Assembly: GCF_003583925.1 (NCBI RefSeq)
Contig: NZ_QYCN01000004.1
Span: 81,365-145,364 of the forward strand
Direction: 5' to 3'
Length of the DNA: 64,000 bases
Origin: Hymenobacter rubripertinctus
GTDB lineage: Bacteria > Bacteroidota > Bacteroidia > Cytophagales > Hymenobacteraceae
The notes under the pieces were generated by a model, which saw nothing but the letters and a program-made list of their open reading frames with translations, was not told where the DNA came from and searched no databases. The translations under genes were made by a program, and so were the position numbers. Below, piece after piece: positions 52,470-60,890 of this stretch (its first letter is position 1; every line of letters begins with the position of its first letter).

Positions 52470-52563
52470 CTCGCATCTACTCAAAGCCAAATCAGCAGCT
52501 TTCCCAATGATGAAGTTTTAAAATCAGCTGTTCAAAAGGGCATCAATTTTGGAAACCGCTACA

Positions 52564-52589
52564 TAGCCCAGGGTTTCAACCCTGGGCTA
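52564..52589. repeat. REP-like palindrome, copy 2
   Basis: tagcccagggtttcaaccct followed by gggcta: the same 26-nt palindrome as those around the RAYT gene, lying just after the 1155-aa gene stop. Confidence 0.75.
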
Positions 52590-52608
52590 TGTAGCGGTTT
52601 CCAAAACA

Positions 52609-55600
52609 CTACGCCTGCAACTCGCGGCTCAGGTTATACAACGCTTGCTTTAACGGCAGAAAAAACAGCGTTTCGGGCAGGGTTTCGTCGGCGGAGAGCT
52701 GGCGCTGGAACTGGTGCAGGCCCAGGCTCAGGCTGTCCTCGATTTCGCGGAGCAGAATGTCCTTGACGCGCTGGCGGTCCACGTCGACACCCACTTCGCG
52801 CAGGTAGGGCGCAACTTCGTCGCCTTCGAGCACCAGCGTGAGGTAGTCGCGGACGTTGGCCAGCACCTGGTCTTTAAGGGCGGCGTCGACCTGGTTGAGC
52901 TTGAGGCGCTGCTGGTTCAGCTCCGCGCCCTCCACGGTGCCGCTGTATTTCACCGACTGCACGTTGTCGTAGTCGGCGTGGCTGGCTTTTTCCTCGTAGA
53001 GCACGCCGCCGTTGGTGGTAGCTTCCTTGGGGTTGTCGGCCAGAATGACGCGGAAATTGTGGGGCGGCTCGGTGCCGGTTACGGCCTGGAAGATGGCTTT
53101 GGTAATCTTTTCGATAGCCACCAGCGAGTTGCCGCCGGCCAGCAGGCGCAAATACAGGCTGCCCTTACCCGAGAAGCAGAGGTAGCGCGGCGTTTTCAGC
53201 CCCAAATGCTTGGTGAGCTGGGCCGTGTGGTAGATGATGCTGGTGTAGTGCAAGTAGAACAGCACCCGCAGCTGCCGGCCCTTGCCCAGGCCCAGGGCCT
53301 GGGTGAAGCGCAGGGCGTCATCGTACTTAAACAGCAGGCTCGTGACATCAGCGGAGCCGAAATCGGTGTTGCTGAGCGCGGCGCGCAGGTAGCCCTTGTA
53401 CTCCTGGTTCTGCTCCGAGTCGGGCAGGCTTTCGACGTGGCTCACGCCGAGGCGCAGCAGGCCGTTCTGCTTGGGCGCGCCCTGCACGCGGGCGTAGCCG
53501 TCGCCCCAGAGGTCGTCGCCGGCAAAGCGGAACGAGGTGCTGTAGGCCGGTTTTTGGTCGGCGAAGAGCAGCAAGTCGGTAGTGCCGCCGCCGATATCGA
53601 TGTTCACCACGTTCTCGTCGCGGTTGGGCACGACTTGGTTGGTGGCGGTGAGGTAGTAGTAGGGCGCCACCGATTCGGTGAGGCAGACGGTGGGCCGCTT
53701 GGTCTTGAACACCTGCTGGAACCCCTCGTCCCAGACCTGCTGGAACTGGTTGCGCAGGAACCCATCGAAGCTCAACGGCGCGAACCACACTACCCGGGTG
53801 TCTTCGAGAATACCGCCGTGCAAAGCCGCCTTGTGGCGCAGCAGTAGCAGAATTTCCTTGAAGAACGCCTCAATGCGCGACACGCCCTGGGGGTCGAGCT
53901 CGGCCGACCATTTCAGGTTGGTGATGAAGCGGTTCTGGGGCAGCTCGGCAGTGGTTTCGGTGTTGATGCTGAAGCCGATGTTGATGTTGCTGAGCACCTT
54001 GGCCGGCTCGTTGGCAAACGACGTGGTTTCGCACACGGCGGTCCGAATCGGGAACTCGTACACCGAGCCGCCCTCCCCGATAAAGCTGGGCACGAACTCC
54101 CGGTTTTGCAGCGTGGCTACGTCGGAGTTCAGCTGCCCGGCCCCAAACCGGTAGCGCTGGGCGGCCGACTGCCCGGCGTCGGCCAGCGGGGCGCTGAGCC
54201 ACTCCACCTGCACGTCGGACTCGCCGATGGTGAGCGGGCGCGGGTGGGCCGAGGGCGAATCGGCGTAGGCCACGTGGGTGTTGGTGGTGCCGAAATCGAC
54301 GGCGAACGTGAAGCGGCGGGTGCCGCGCTCCAGCTCGCGCCAGCGCGGCACGAACAGGCCCCGGGCCGGCTCGGCGCCCAGCGTGGCGGGCGGGCAGGTC
54401 AGCTCGGCCAGGTCGAAGTGGGTGCCCGTGATTTCGTAGTAGGTGCTGCCGGCGGTGGCCACGCTTTTCTGGGTGCGCTCGTAGCGGGTGGCGCGGCGGG
54501 CGGCGCCCTGCTCGGTAATCCGCTCCCCGTTCACGAAAAACGTGAGGTCGTAGCGGCGGTTGAGCATGGTGGGCGCGTTGTCGGCATCCACCAGCATCAC
54601 CTTGTAGAGGTCGTTGAACTCGGGCTGGTAGCTCACCTTGTAGAACGGGAACACGCCCACGCCCACGTTGGCCTTCACAATGCGGCCCTTCTCCAGAATC
54701 TCGCGACCCTGGGCGTCCTTGGGATTCTGGGGATTAGTGTAGTAGCTGCGCTCGAAGGTAATGAAGCGGCCCGCCTGCACCGGCACCCGCAACTGCACGC
54801 GTACGTGGCTCAGGTCGATGGTGAAGGTGAGCAGTTCGGCCAGCTCGTGCTCGGTGAAGTACTCAAAAAACGCCTGTTTCAGGGGCAGCAGGTACGGGAA
54901 CCGCGCCCGGCCCTGCCCATCGGCCCCGTACTGGAACGTGACTTTGCCGGTATGGAAACGCTGGGTGTTCAGCTCGTAGGGCAGCTCCACCAGCGAGTCT
55001 TCCAGCAAATCACCTACCGTGAGGTAAGGGTACTTGAAGCCTTTACCGGGCAGCACCCGGTTTTCCAGGGCCAGTTCGTCGTGGTAGGGCACCGGCGTGC
55101 GGTCGTCCCAGGGCTGGCCGTTGAGGTAGTTGGCCCCAGGCATCGTCAGGTTGGGGCGCAGCACCAGCGGGCGCGGGCGGCCACCCACGGCTTCGCGGGT
55201 GGGCTGAATGAACAGGTCGGAGCTGGTGACGGCCGACTGGTCGGCGCGGCCGGGCAGGGGCACGCCTTTCACGCTCACCAGGTTGCCCTGCACGTCGGTC
55301 AGGGCCGGGAAGCGGGCCGCGAACTGCTGGGCCGTCCGGTCGCCCTGCATCTGGAGTTGGTTGATTTTGGCCCGATCGAGGCCGGCGTACACGCTGCCCG
55401 CAAACTCACGACGCTGCAACTGCGGATACGCCAGAAACAGCTCATACACGAACTCCCGGAACTGCGGGTCGCGGTCCTGGAGCAGCACGGTCTGGTGGTC
55501 GAAGTAGTGGCCACGGGCCTGGGGGCGCTCCAGGTCGAGCGCGCCCACACCAGGACCGGTAAACAGCAGCGTCAGTGGCGAGGTGCCGCCCAGCAGCCGT

Positions 55601-56076
55601 GTGCCGCCCGCCAGCTCCGGCGATTCATAGTACACTAGGTACATGTCGGAGAAGTCGCGGAACCGCTCGTCCTGCAGGTACAGCTGCAGGGTTTCGCCCA
55701 GCAGGCGCGTGCCTTCGCTCTGCTTCATGCGCTGAATCTCGGCCTCGGCATTCCAGCGGCGCAGCGAGATTTTGCGGCCCGCCTGGGTGTAGAGGTGGTA
55801 GTTGTAGAGCAGCTCCAGCAAGTCCCAGAAGTGGGTCGTCAGCTCGTGGTACACCGAGCCGGGGTTCTGCTGCCCCTCCCGGGCCAGGAAGTCGAAGGCC
55901 GTCTCAAACAGGTGCATCCGCGCAAACGGCGTGGGGATGCTCACCGCCAGATTGCGCGACTTGCCGCCCGCCGGGTCGGTTACGGTGTTGATTTCGGTGC
56001 TCGTGACGGGGGCGGTTTTCTGCCAGCCCTGCACCTGCTGGGAGCCGTTGTTGTGTAAGCGAAGGACTTTGGGCAT
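52609..56076 (-). CDS. Large protein with Hsp70/actin-like ATPase domain (SrfB-like)
   Basis: 1155 aa. Residues 1-~585 are of unknown fold, with a helical start and beta-rich middle. From ~590 the actin/Hsp70 ATPase motifs appear: FAVDFGTTNTHVAYAD (phosphate-1), VVNIDIGGGTTDLLLF (about 825, phosphate-2) and LCFSGKGSLYLRLL (about 965, adenosine-like). The family closest by memory is the SrfB-type virulence factors, also Hsp70-related and about this long, but the match is by motif only. The ATG at 56076 is the only good start. It is the largest gene of the cluster and is placed between the tubulin-like and bitopic genes. Confidence 0.8.
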   Translation of the reverse strand: MPKVLRLHNNGSQQVQGWQKTAPVTSTEINTVTDPAGGKSRNLAVSIPTPFARMHLFETAFDFLAREGQQNPGSVYHELTTHFWDLLELLYNYHLYTQAGRKISLRRWNAEAEIQRMKQSEGTRLLGETLQLYLQDERFRDFSDMYLVYYESPELAGGTRLLGGTSPLTLLFTGPGVGALDLERPQARGHYFDHQTVLLQDRDPQFREFVYELFLAYPQLQRREFAGSVYAGLDRAKINQLQMQGDRTAQQFAARFPALTDVQGNLVSVKGVPLPGRADQSAVTSSDLFIQPTREAVGGRPRPLVLRPNLTMPGANYLNGQPWDDRTPVPYHDELALENRVLPGKGFKYPYLTVGDLLEDSLVELPYELNTQRFHTGKVTFQYGADGQGRARFPYLLPLKQAFFEYFTEHELAELLTFTIDLSHVRVQLRVPVQAGRFITFERSYYTNPQNPKDAQGREILEKGRIVKANVGVGVFPFYKVSYQPEFNDLYKVMLVDADNAPTMLNRRYDLTFFVNGERITEQGAARRATRYERTQKSVATAGSTYYEITGTHFDLAELTCPPATLGAEPARGLFVPRWRELERGTRRFTFAVDFGTTNTHVAYADSPSAHPRPLTIGESDVQVEWLSAPLADAGQSAAQRYRFGAGQLNSDVATLQNREFVPSFIGEGGSVYEFPIRTAVCETTSFANEPAKVLSNINIGFSINTETTAELPQNRFITNLKWSAELDPQGVSRIEAFFKEILLLLRHKAALHGGILEDTRVVWFAPLSFDGFLRNQFQQVWDEGFQQVFKTKRPTVCLTESVAPYYYLTATNQVVPNRDENVVNIDIGGGTTDLLLFADQKPAYSTSFRFAGDDLWGDGYARVQGAPKQNGLLRLGVSHVESLPDSEQNQEYKGYLRAALSNTDFGSADVTSLLFKYDDALRFTQALGLGKGRQLRVLFYLHYTSIIYHTAQLTKHLGLKTPRYLCFSGKGSLYLRLLAGGNSLVAIEKITKAIFQAVTGTEPPHNFRVILADNPKEATTNGGVLYEEKASHADYDNVQSVKYSGTVEGAELNQQRLKLNQVDAALKDQVLANVRDYLTLVLEGDEVAPYLREVGVDVDRQRVKDILLREIEDSLSLGLHQFQRQLSADETLPETLFFLPLKQALYNLSRELQA

Positions 56077-56098
56077 ATCGTTTCCGGGGTTCCAAGTT

Positions 56099-56235
56099 CC
56101 CAGGGTTGAAACCCTGGGCTAGTTAGCGGTTCTGTTCTTATTGGCCGACGTCCCAGGGCTGAAGCCCTGGGCTAGTTAGCGGGATGCTAAACGAATTCGT
56201 TTCGCTCCGTAGCCCAGGGCTTTAGCCCTGGGCTA
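56099..56235. repeat. Three REP-like palindromes downstream of the RAYT gene
   Basis: Copies at 56099-56121, 56152-56174 and 56210-56235, all variants of the consensus tagcccagggcttnagccct followed by gggcta. They form part of the 3' end of the RAYT unit on the minus strand. Confidence 0.85.
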
Positions 56236-56254
56236 CGGAGAATTCGGGGCTGGG

Positions 56255-56683
56255 CTATGACACCCGAGCCATCTTTTCCAGCATTTCCATTTCCTGCCAG
56301 TAATCCTGTTTCTGGTGGTGCTTTTCCTGATTACGGATGTAGTTACGCACGCGCTCCACATGCGATGGGCTCACAGAAAATGCACCGTAGCCGTTCTGCC
56401 AGCCAAAGGTGAAATCCGTTAGTTTCTGCTCGTTCACCCAGTGGGCGCTTTTGCCCTTTAGTTGTTGCATCACCAAATCGAGCCGGTCAGTAGTACGCAA
56501 CGAAAGAAGGCAGTGAACATGGTCATATATGCCGTTCAGAAAGTCGAGGTGGATATTATCCTTTTCAGCAATATGCCTAATCTGATTAAATACTAACGGT
56601 TTCAACTTAGCCGTCAGCCAAGGCTGCCGGTTTTTAGTTGCCCACGTTACGTGCACCCACAACGACTGAAAAACGTGGCTCAT
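56255..56683 (-). CDS. RAYT-type (IS200-like) tyrosine transposase
   Basis: 142 aa, single-domain Y1 HUH transposase. Typical start VFQSLWVHVTWATKNRQPWL; the HUH motif is DHVHCLLSL (about residue 53) and the catalytic Tyr is probably in VRNYIRNQEKHHQKQDY (about 115). The length and lack of a partner TnpB fit REP-associated tyrosine transposases, which move or create REP palindromes. It stands inside the tubulin/actin cluster, on the same strand, and is surrounded by six of the palindromes (56099-56859). The ATG is at 56683. Confidence 0.93.
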   Translation of the reverse strand: MSHVFQSLWVHVTWATKNRQPWLTAKLKPLVFNQIRHIAEKDNIHLDFLNGIYDHVHCLLSLRTTDRLDLVMQQLKGKSAHWVNEQKLTDFTFGWQNGYGAFSVSPSHVERVRNYIRNQEKHHQKQDYWQEMEMLEKMARVS

Positions 56684-56712
56684 GCTACTGTTTTAACGTC
56701 TCGTTCTAGATT

Positions 56713-56859
56713 CCCAGGGCTAAAGCCCTGGGCTACGGAAGGGATGTTCAACGTTCCCACTGACTAGCCCAGCTCGATGCCCCAGGGCTAATGCTCTGGG
56801 CTACGGAGCGCATCCGTTCAACCTTCCCGCTGACTAGCCCAGGGCTTCAGCCCTGGGGC
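56713..56859. repeat. Three REP-like palindromes upstream of the RAYT gene
   Basis: Copies at 56713-56735, 56781-56803 and 56836-56859, of the same consensus as 56099-56235. With the downstream set they bracket the transposase symmetrically. Confidence 0.85.
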
Positions 56860-56876
56860 ACCGGGCCGCGGGGGCT

Positions 56877-58325
56877 TTACACCACCTTCACCTTCTCCTC
56901 AAACGCCTTGTCGGTCACGCTGTAGAACAGCTCCAGCAGCTTGCGGAAGCTGTCGGGCTCGGCCAGGGACTTTTCGGTTTTGTTGAGGTTGTCGAGCAGG
57001 TAGTTGTGGCTGAGGCCCTTGTTGAAGAAGTCGTTCCACTTCTTTTCCACCGGCTTGCCCAGAATCATAGCCCCAAAGTCATCGGTCTGCAGATCGAAGG
57101 GGCGGAAGGCGCGGCGGTTCTGAGCCAGCTCCTGCAGCCACTGGTCTACGCCCGATTCGGCGCTGTGCAGGAAGGTATTGAGCTCCTTGAAGATGGGCTC
57201 GTTGCGCAGGGCGTAGTCGAGCTTGAGGTTGTCGTGGTAAGGCGCCTTGTCGGTGGGCAGGTGCTGCTTGTGGTAGCGCGTGAAGTAGAGGAACTGCGTG
57301 AGCTGCTTGGCCACGATTTCCCGGGTTTCGTCGGGCAGGTGGCTGAACTGGATTTCTGGCGCGTCGGCGGCCAAACCGTACTCGTGGAAGTGCGGGCCGC
57401 CGGTCCGCAGCTCGGCGGGCGAGTAGCGCATGAAATCCACAATGCTCAGGGCCGCCAGCAGCTCAATCACGTGGGCCTTGTTCTTCTGCTGGGTGCCGCC
57501 GGGCTGGTTTTCGTAAGGCGTGTCGGGCGTGTCGGCCAGGTAGTAGAGCGCGTCGAGGCCCTGCAGGTTGTGCTCGTAGTAGCTGAGCGCGGCCTTGGTT
57601 TTGGTCAGGAAGTTGTTGGAATCGATAACGGCGTTGTCCTCACTTTGCAGCGCGAAATAAGGCATTACCGTTACGGCGCCGGTGGGCGCGTCGCGCAGGT
57701 AGCGGGCGTTGCTGAGGCGAGTGTTCGAGTCCTTGAGATTCTTGAGCATCAGCGGGAAACCTGCCGCGCCGGTACCGCCGAAGATGCTCGACACGAAGAA
57801 CACCCGGTCGCCGTCCTGGAAGTTATCGGCGAAAAACCGCATTTCCGGGCTTTCCACCAGCTTGTTCAGCACAACGCTGCCCACGTTGGGCGAGCCCCGG
57901 AAACCAATAGTCAGCGGGCTTTCGAGGTTGTCCTGAGTGAAGAGCAAGTCTACCAATCCTTTCGAATCCACGCTCAGCCCATCGTAGTCGAGGTACTGAC
58001 GGAAGCTCTGGTTGATGCCGCCGAAATCGAAGATAAACGTATCCTTCACCGAGCCGTTCACGTCCTGCGAAATGCCGCTCAGCGTGCTGATATCGGTCTG
58101 GAAGAAGCCTTCTTCGCGGGGGCCGAGGTGCTTGTAAATCTGCTGGTAGTTCTGGAGCAGCTGCACCGTGCGGTTCATGTCGCCGTTGTGGGCGTCGGGG
58201 TCGATGATGATGGGCACCACCCGGTCGCAGTTGGGCAGCTCGACGCCGGCCGCCAGCAGCATCGTGAGCGAGCGAATGACCCGGGAGCCCGTGCCGCCAA
58301 TGCCGAATAAGAAGAGTTTAGCCAT
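56877..58325 (-). CDS. Tubulin/FtsZ-like GTPase
   Basis: 482 aa. It has the tubulin-superfamily N-terminal nucleotide motif LFLFGIGGTGSRVIRSL (residues about 4-20) and a T4 signature-like loop SSIFGGTGAAGFP (about 179-191, comparable with FtsZ GGGTGTG). A Rossmann-type strand order (VVPIIIDPD, TFIFDFGG) surrounds them. The C-terminal T7 catalytic loop (NxDxxD/E) is not obvious by eye, so polymer-linked GTP hydrolysis is uncertain. The family is best compared to the Tubulin_2-like bacterial proteins. The ATG is at 58325. It lies between the small AT-rich gene and the REP/RAYT unit. Confidence 0.82.
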   Translation of the reverse strand: MAKLFLFGIGGTGSRVIRSLTMLLAAGVELPNCDRVVPIIIDPDAHNGDMNRTVQLLQNYQQIYKHLGPREEGFFQTDISTLSGISQDVNGSVKDTFIFDFGGINQSFRQYLDYDGLSVDSKGLVDLLFTQDNLESPLTIGFRGSPNVGSVVLNKLVESPEMRFFADNFQDGDRVFFVSSIFGGTGAAGFPLMLKNLKDSNTRLSNARYLRDAPTGAVTVMPYFALQSEDNAVIDSNNFLTKTKAALSYYEHNLQGLDALYYLADTPDTPYENQPGGTQQKNKAHVIELLAALSIVDFMRYSPAELRTGGPHFHEYGLAADAPEIQFSHLPDETREIVAKQLTQFLYFTRYHKQHLPTDKAPYHDNLKLDYALRNEPIFKELNTFLHSAESGVDQWLQELAQNRRAFRPFDLQTDDFGAMILGKPVEKKWNDFFNKGLSHNYLLDNLNKTEKSLAEPDSFRKLLELFYSVTDKAFEEKVKVV

Positions 58326-58396
58326 GAATCGCAGATGTTGCAGATGAAGTTGATTTCGCTGATAACTGATTTGATGTTCCCAAATTCAGTTATGTG

Positions 58397-58852
58397 CTAG
58401 ATTTCTATTGAGTCGTCGTCCTCAGAGTTGTAAATGGCGCCTGACAAAACCATGTAAAGGTCTTCGAAATGACGCGCCTGCTCCACGAGTGAAAGCAGGT
58501 GTTCGGCCTCAATGAATTGAGTCAGTATATCGTCATCTGCCACAATGCAAAGCGCAACCTGTTCTTTCAGCTCAGCCAAGGAATAAAGCCCGATTGAATA
58601 CCAGTGGCTTTCGACCGAAATTCTCCCCCAATAGAAGTAGGAGACAAGCTTTTGCCATTTACCAAAGCTACGTTTCAGCTTCAGTTTACATCCGAACTTC
58701 CTGCCAGTGGCATCAAAGTACAGTTCAGGGTGCCGTTGAGAATTGTAATAGCCTGCCAGTGTGTAGTGGCTTAAATCCTGCGCTTCCTCCACCAGATAAA
58801 CGTAAGGCTCTTTTACCTTATGCAGACAGAAAAGAGGAAAAGCAGGAGTCAT
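58397..58852 (-). CDS. AT-rich small protein of unknown function
   Basis: 151 aa, acidic (C-terminal NSEDDDSIEI), soluble. Aromatic-rich segments (LYFDATGRKFG; LVSYFYWGRISVESHWYSIG) suggest a compact alpha/beta fold. The base composition is AT-richer than the flanking genes, like the 135-aa gene at 52062. It begins 8 bp after the stop of the upstream membrane-protein gene, so it is likely in the operon. It may be an immunity-like or accessory protein; no family recognised. Confidence 0.6.
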   Translation of the reverse strand: MTPAFPLFCLHKVKEPYVYLVEEAQDLSHYTLAGYYNSQRHPELYFDATGRKFGCKLKLKRSFGKWQKLVSYFYWGRISVESHWYSIGLYSLAELKEQVALCIVADDDILTQFIEAEHLLSLVEQARHFEDLYMVLSGAIYNSEDDDSIEI

Positions 58853-58860
58853 GCTCTTTC

Positions 58861-59253
58861 CTAAAAAGGGGTGGTGCTGGCGTTGGTCGAGCCTTTGCGC
58901 AGCAGCAGCGAGAAGATGAAGAACCAGGCCATGCCCAAAATGGCATTCCAGGTGGCCAGCCAGTAGATGTAGCTGTGGTCGGCGACTTGCTGGGAATGGG
59001 CCTGCCAGATGGCAATGCCGAAAGCCAGCAGCGCGTTCAGGCCCAGGAACAAGCCCCAGTGGCGGCCCTTGTTGAAGGTAGCCACGCCCATGGCCCGGTT
59101 GATGAGCAGGTAAAACACCACCACCAGCGCCAGCGATAAGCCGATATTTAGCAGGCCGATGTTGGGGAATACTACGTCGCGGTACACCGGCGTATCGGCG
59201 GGTGGTTGCGGGGCTCCGATGATTTCGTAGAGGAAGCGGAAGAATGCTTTCAT
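58861..59253 (-). CDS. Four-helix membrane protein of the cluster
   Basis: 130 aa with four hydrophobic helices (FPNIGLLNIGLSLALVVVFYLL; HWGLFLGLNALLAFGIAIWQ; YWLATWNAILGMAWFFIFSLLL and a first amphipathic one). The ATG at 59253 gives MKAFFRFLYEIIG, a positively charged start; upstream open frame is rejected. It lies between the vWA lipoprotein gene and the AT-rich small gene and is probably co-transcribed. Function unknown; it may anchor or insert the vWA or tubulin components. Confidence 0.7.
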   Translation of the reverse strand: MKAFFRFLYEIIGAPQPPADTPVYRDVVFPNIGLLNIGLSLALVVVFYLLINRAMGVATFNKGRHWGLFLGLNALLAFGIAIWQAHSQQVADHSYIYWLATWNAILGMAWFFIFSLLLRKGSTNASTTPF

Positions 59254-59418
59254 GGAGGAGAGTAACGCAGATTTGGGTTCGCGGGAAGAAGAAACGAAGG
59301 AAAGCGAAAAAGATTGTGGCTGGCGGCCACCCACGGTGCGGGCCGCTGAACGACTATCGTGCCAAGTCCGGCTGGCCATGAGCCGGAGTTTGGGCCGGGC
59401 AGAAGCCGGCCTGGCGGG

Positions 59419-60762
59419 CTACCGGGCGGGTTGAAGCGTGAGAGGAAGCTCGAAAACCGGAGCCTTCCCGCCCGCCTGCGCGGGCTCCAACCCATCGAGC
59501 AGACTACTCAGGGCAAAGGTTTTAGCGGCCGGAATGGCGTCGTTTTTCGTGGTCCATTGGGCTACCCAGGCGGGGCGCTGATCCTGGAGGCGCAGCACCA
59601 GTGGGCGGGATGCCTGGGGCATTTTGGTGAGCCGGATTTTGGCAAAATGCGTGAACCGGCTTTCCGGGCCGCTGCTGGCTTTGGTCTGAGCCGTAGCGGC
59701 GGTTACGGCCAGTAGCTTGGCGTCGGTATCCACTCCCTGGAGGCTCAGGTTTTGTTGCAGGTAGTGTGGGTCGCGGTACTGGCCGGGCAAGCCCCGCAGG
59801 TCCAGGCCCACCACAAATTCCACGGGCTGCTGGGCCGAGGCCTCGCTCACGGCTACCACGCGGTACGTATCGGCGTTGCGCTTGCTGGCCCCGGCGTCGC
59901 CGTAGTACCAGCTGCCCTTGTGCTCAAACTTGTCCAGCACCGAATACGGCGGGCGTGGGTAGGTCACGCCGAAGTGGGCCTGCCGGGCCGAAGGGTCTTC
60001 CAGCAGCCCCGCATCAAACTGGCGCACGGCATCGGCGGGGCCAATCACCCAGAAATAGTACGGAATCCGGGTGTCGCAGCAGGCCGATTTCTTACCCGTT
60101 GCCTGGAGGGCCGGGTAGTAGGTGCCCCGAAAGTCGGACGTGAAGCCGTACACCGACACAGCCAGGTCCGACTGCGCGCCGTTGCGCTGCAAAGCGTCGG
60201 TGATGTCGGTTTTGATGTAAGGAATAGCCCCGGCGTTTTTCGGCGAGTAGATGAAGTCCGAAATCAGCACGTTCACGGTGCCGGGCTGGTAGTAGCGGGC
60301 CATCAGCGTATCGAGCACGGCCGGCAGATCGGTGCTCTTGGCGGGCTCCTGAATTCCGCCGCGCACGATACCCGAAATACCCGGATACGTGTCTTTGTAA
60401 GGCTTTTCCTGGATACGGAAGAATGATTTGCGCGTGGCGACCCGCGTGCGGTTCACCTCCGACAAAAACTGCGCTACGTGCTGCTGAAACTGCGTGTTCT
60501 CCCCAGCAGCCCCGGCTTTGGGCATAAAGCCTTCCATCGAGCCGGATACTTCCAGAAACACGTTTACCGTTTTCAGCGGCTCCACTACGGCGGCGGCCGT
60601 AGGCGGGGAGGGCGTCTGGTCGCCCGAGGGCAGGGCATCGGTAATATCAACGGCCGTTTCCTGCTCTTTCTGGATATCGGAGCGGGAGTAGCAGCCGGGC
60701 AGCAGTAACAGGGCCAGCCCCAAAGCGGGCAGTAGGCGGGAAGACGGATTCGGGTAGCGCAT
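59419..60762 (-). CDS. vWA-like lipoprotein of the cluster
   Basis: 447 aa. Lipoprotein signal peptide (LALLLLPGCYS, Cys about residue 24). After a Pro-rich linker (about 35-65) comes a vWA-like fold with NVFLEVSGSMEGFMPKAG (about 68-85): the MIDAS D-x-S-x-S is present except that the first Asp is Glu. VNVLISDFIYSP (about 165) and LAVSVYGFTSDF (about 200) fit later vWA strands. The C-terminal part (from ~220) is a separate beta-rich region. The ATG is at 60762. It is the first gene of the cluster and is likely envelope-localised. Confidence 0.78.
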   Translation of the reverse strand: MRYPNPSSRLLPALGLALLLLPGCYSRSDIQKEQETAVDITDALPSGDQTPSPPTAAAVVEPLKTVNVFLEVSGSMEGFMPKAGAAGENTQFQQHVAQFLSEVNRTRVATRKSFFRIQEKPYKDTYPGISGIVRGGIQEPAKSTDLPAVLDTLMARYYQPGTVNVLISDFIYSPKNAGAIPYIKTDITDALQRNGAQSDLAVSVYGFTSDFRGTYYPALQATGKKSACCDTRIPYYFWVIGPADAVRQFDAGLLEDPSARQAHFGVTYPRPPYSVLDKFEHKGSWYYGDAGASKRNADTYRVVAVSEASAQQPVEFVVGLDLRGLPGQYRDPHYLQQNLSLQGVDTDAKLLAVTAATAQTKASSGPESRFTHFAKIRLTKMPQASRPLVLRLQDQRPAWVAQWTTKNDAIPAAKTFALSSLLDGLEPAQAGGKAPVFELPLTLQPAR

Positions 60763-60890
60763 CGGTCTAAAGTAACGACAATCTGCTCACAGTGGATACA
60801 TGAACTGAACGAGTGGCGTTACGCGGTGACTGAGTAAGTGAGGAAGTGGGAGAATGGTTGGTGGTTGCCCGATTCCTTCATCCAACAATC

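Noticed and set aside
54106..55638. 510-codon frame antisense to the actin-like gene
   Set aside because: Shadow of a gene with clear actin/Hsp70 motifs on the minus strand; no domain in this frame.
47910..60762. Canonical Zorya defence system
   Set aside because: A ZorA/ZorB-like pair is present, but I see no ZorC, no ZorD helicase and no ZorE nuclease; the effector places hold actin- and tubulin-like genes.
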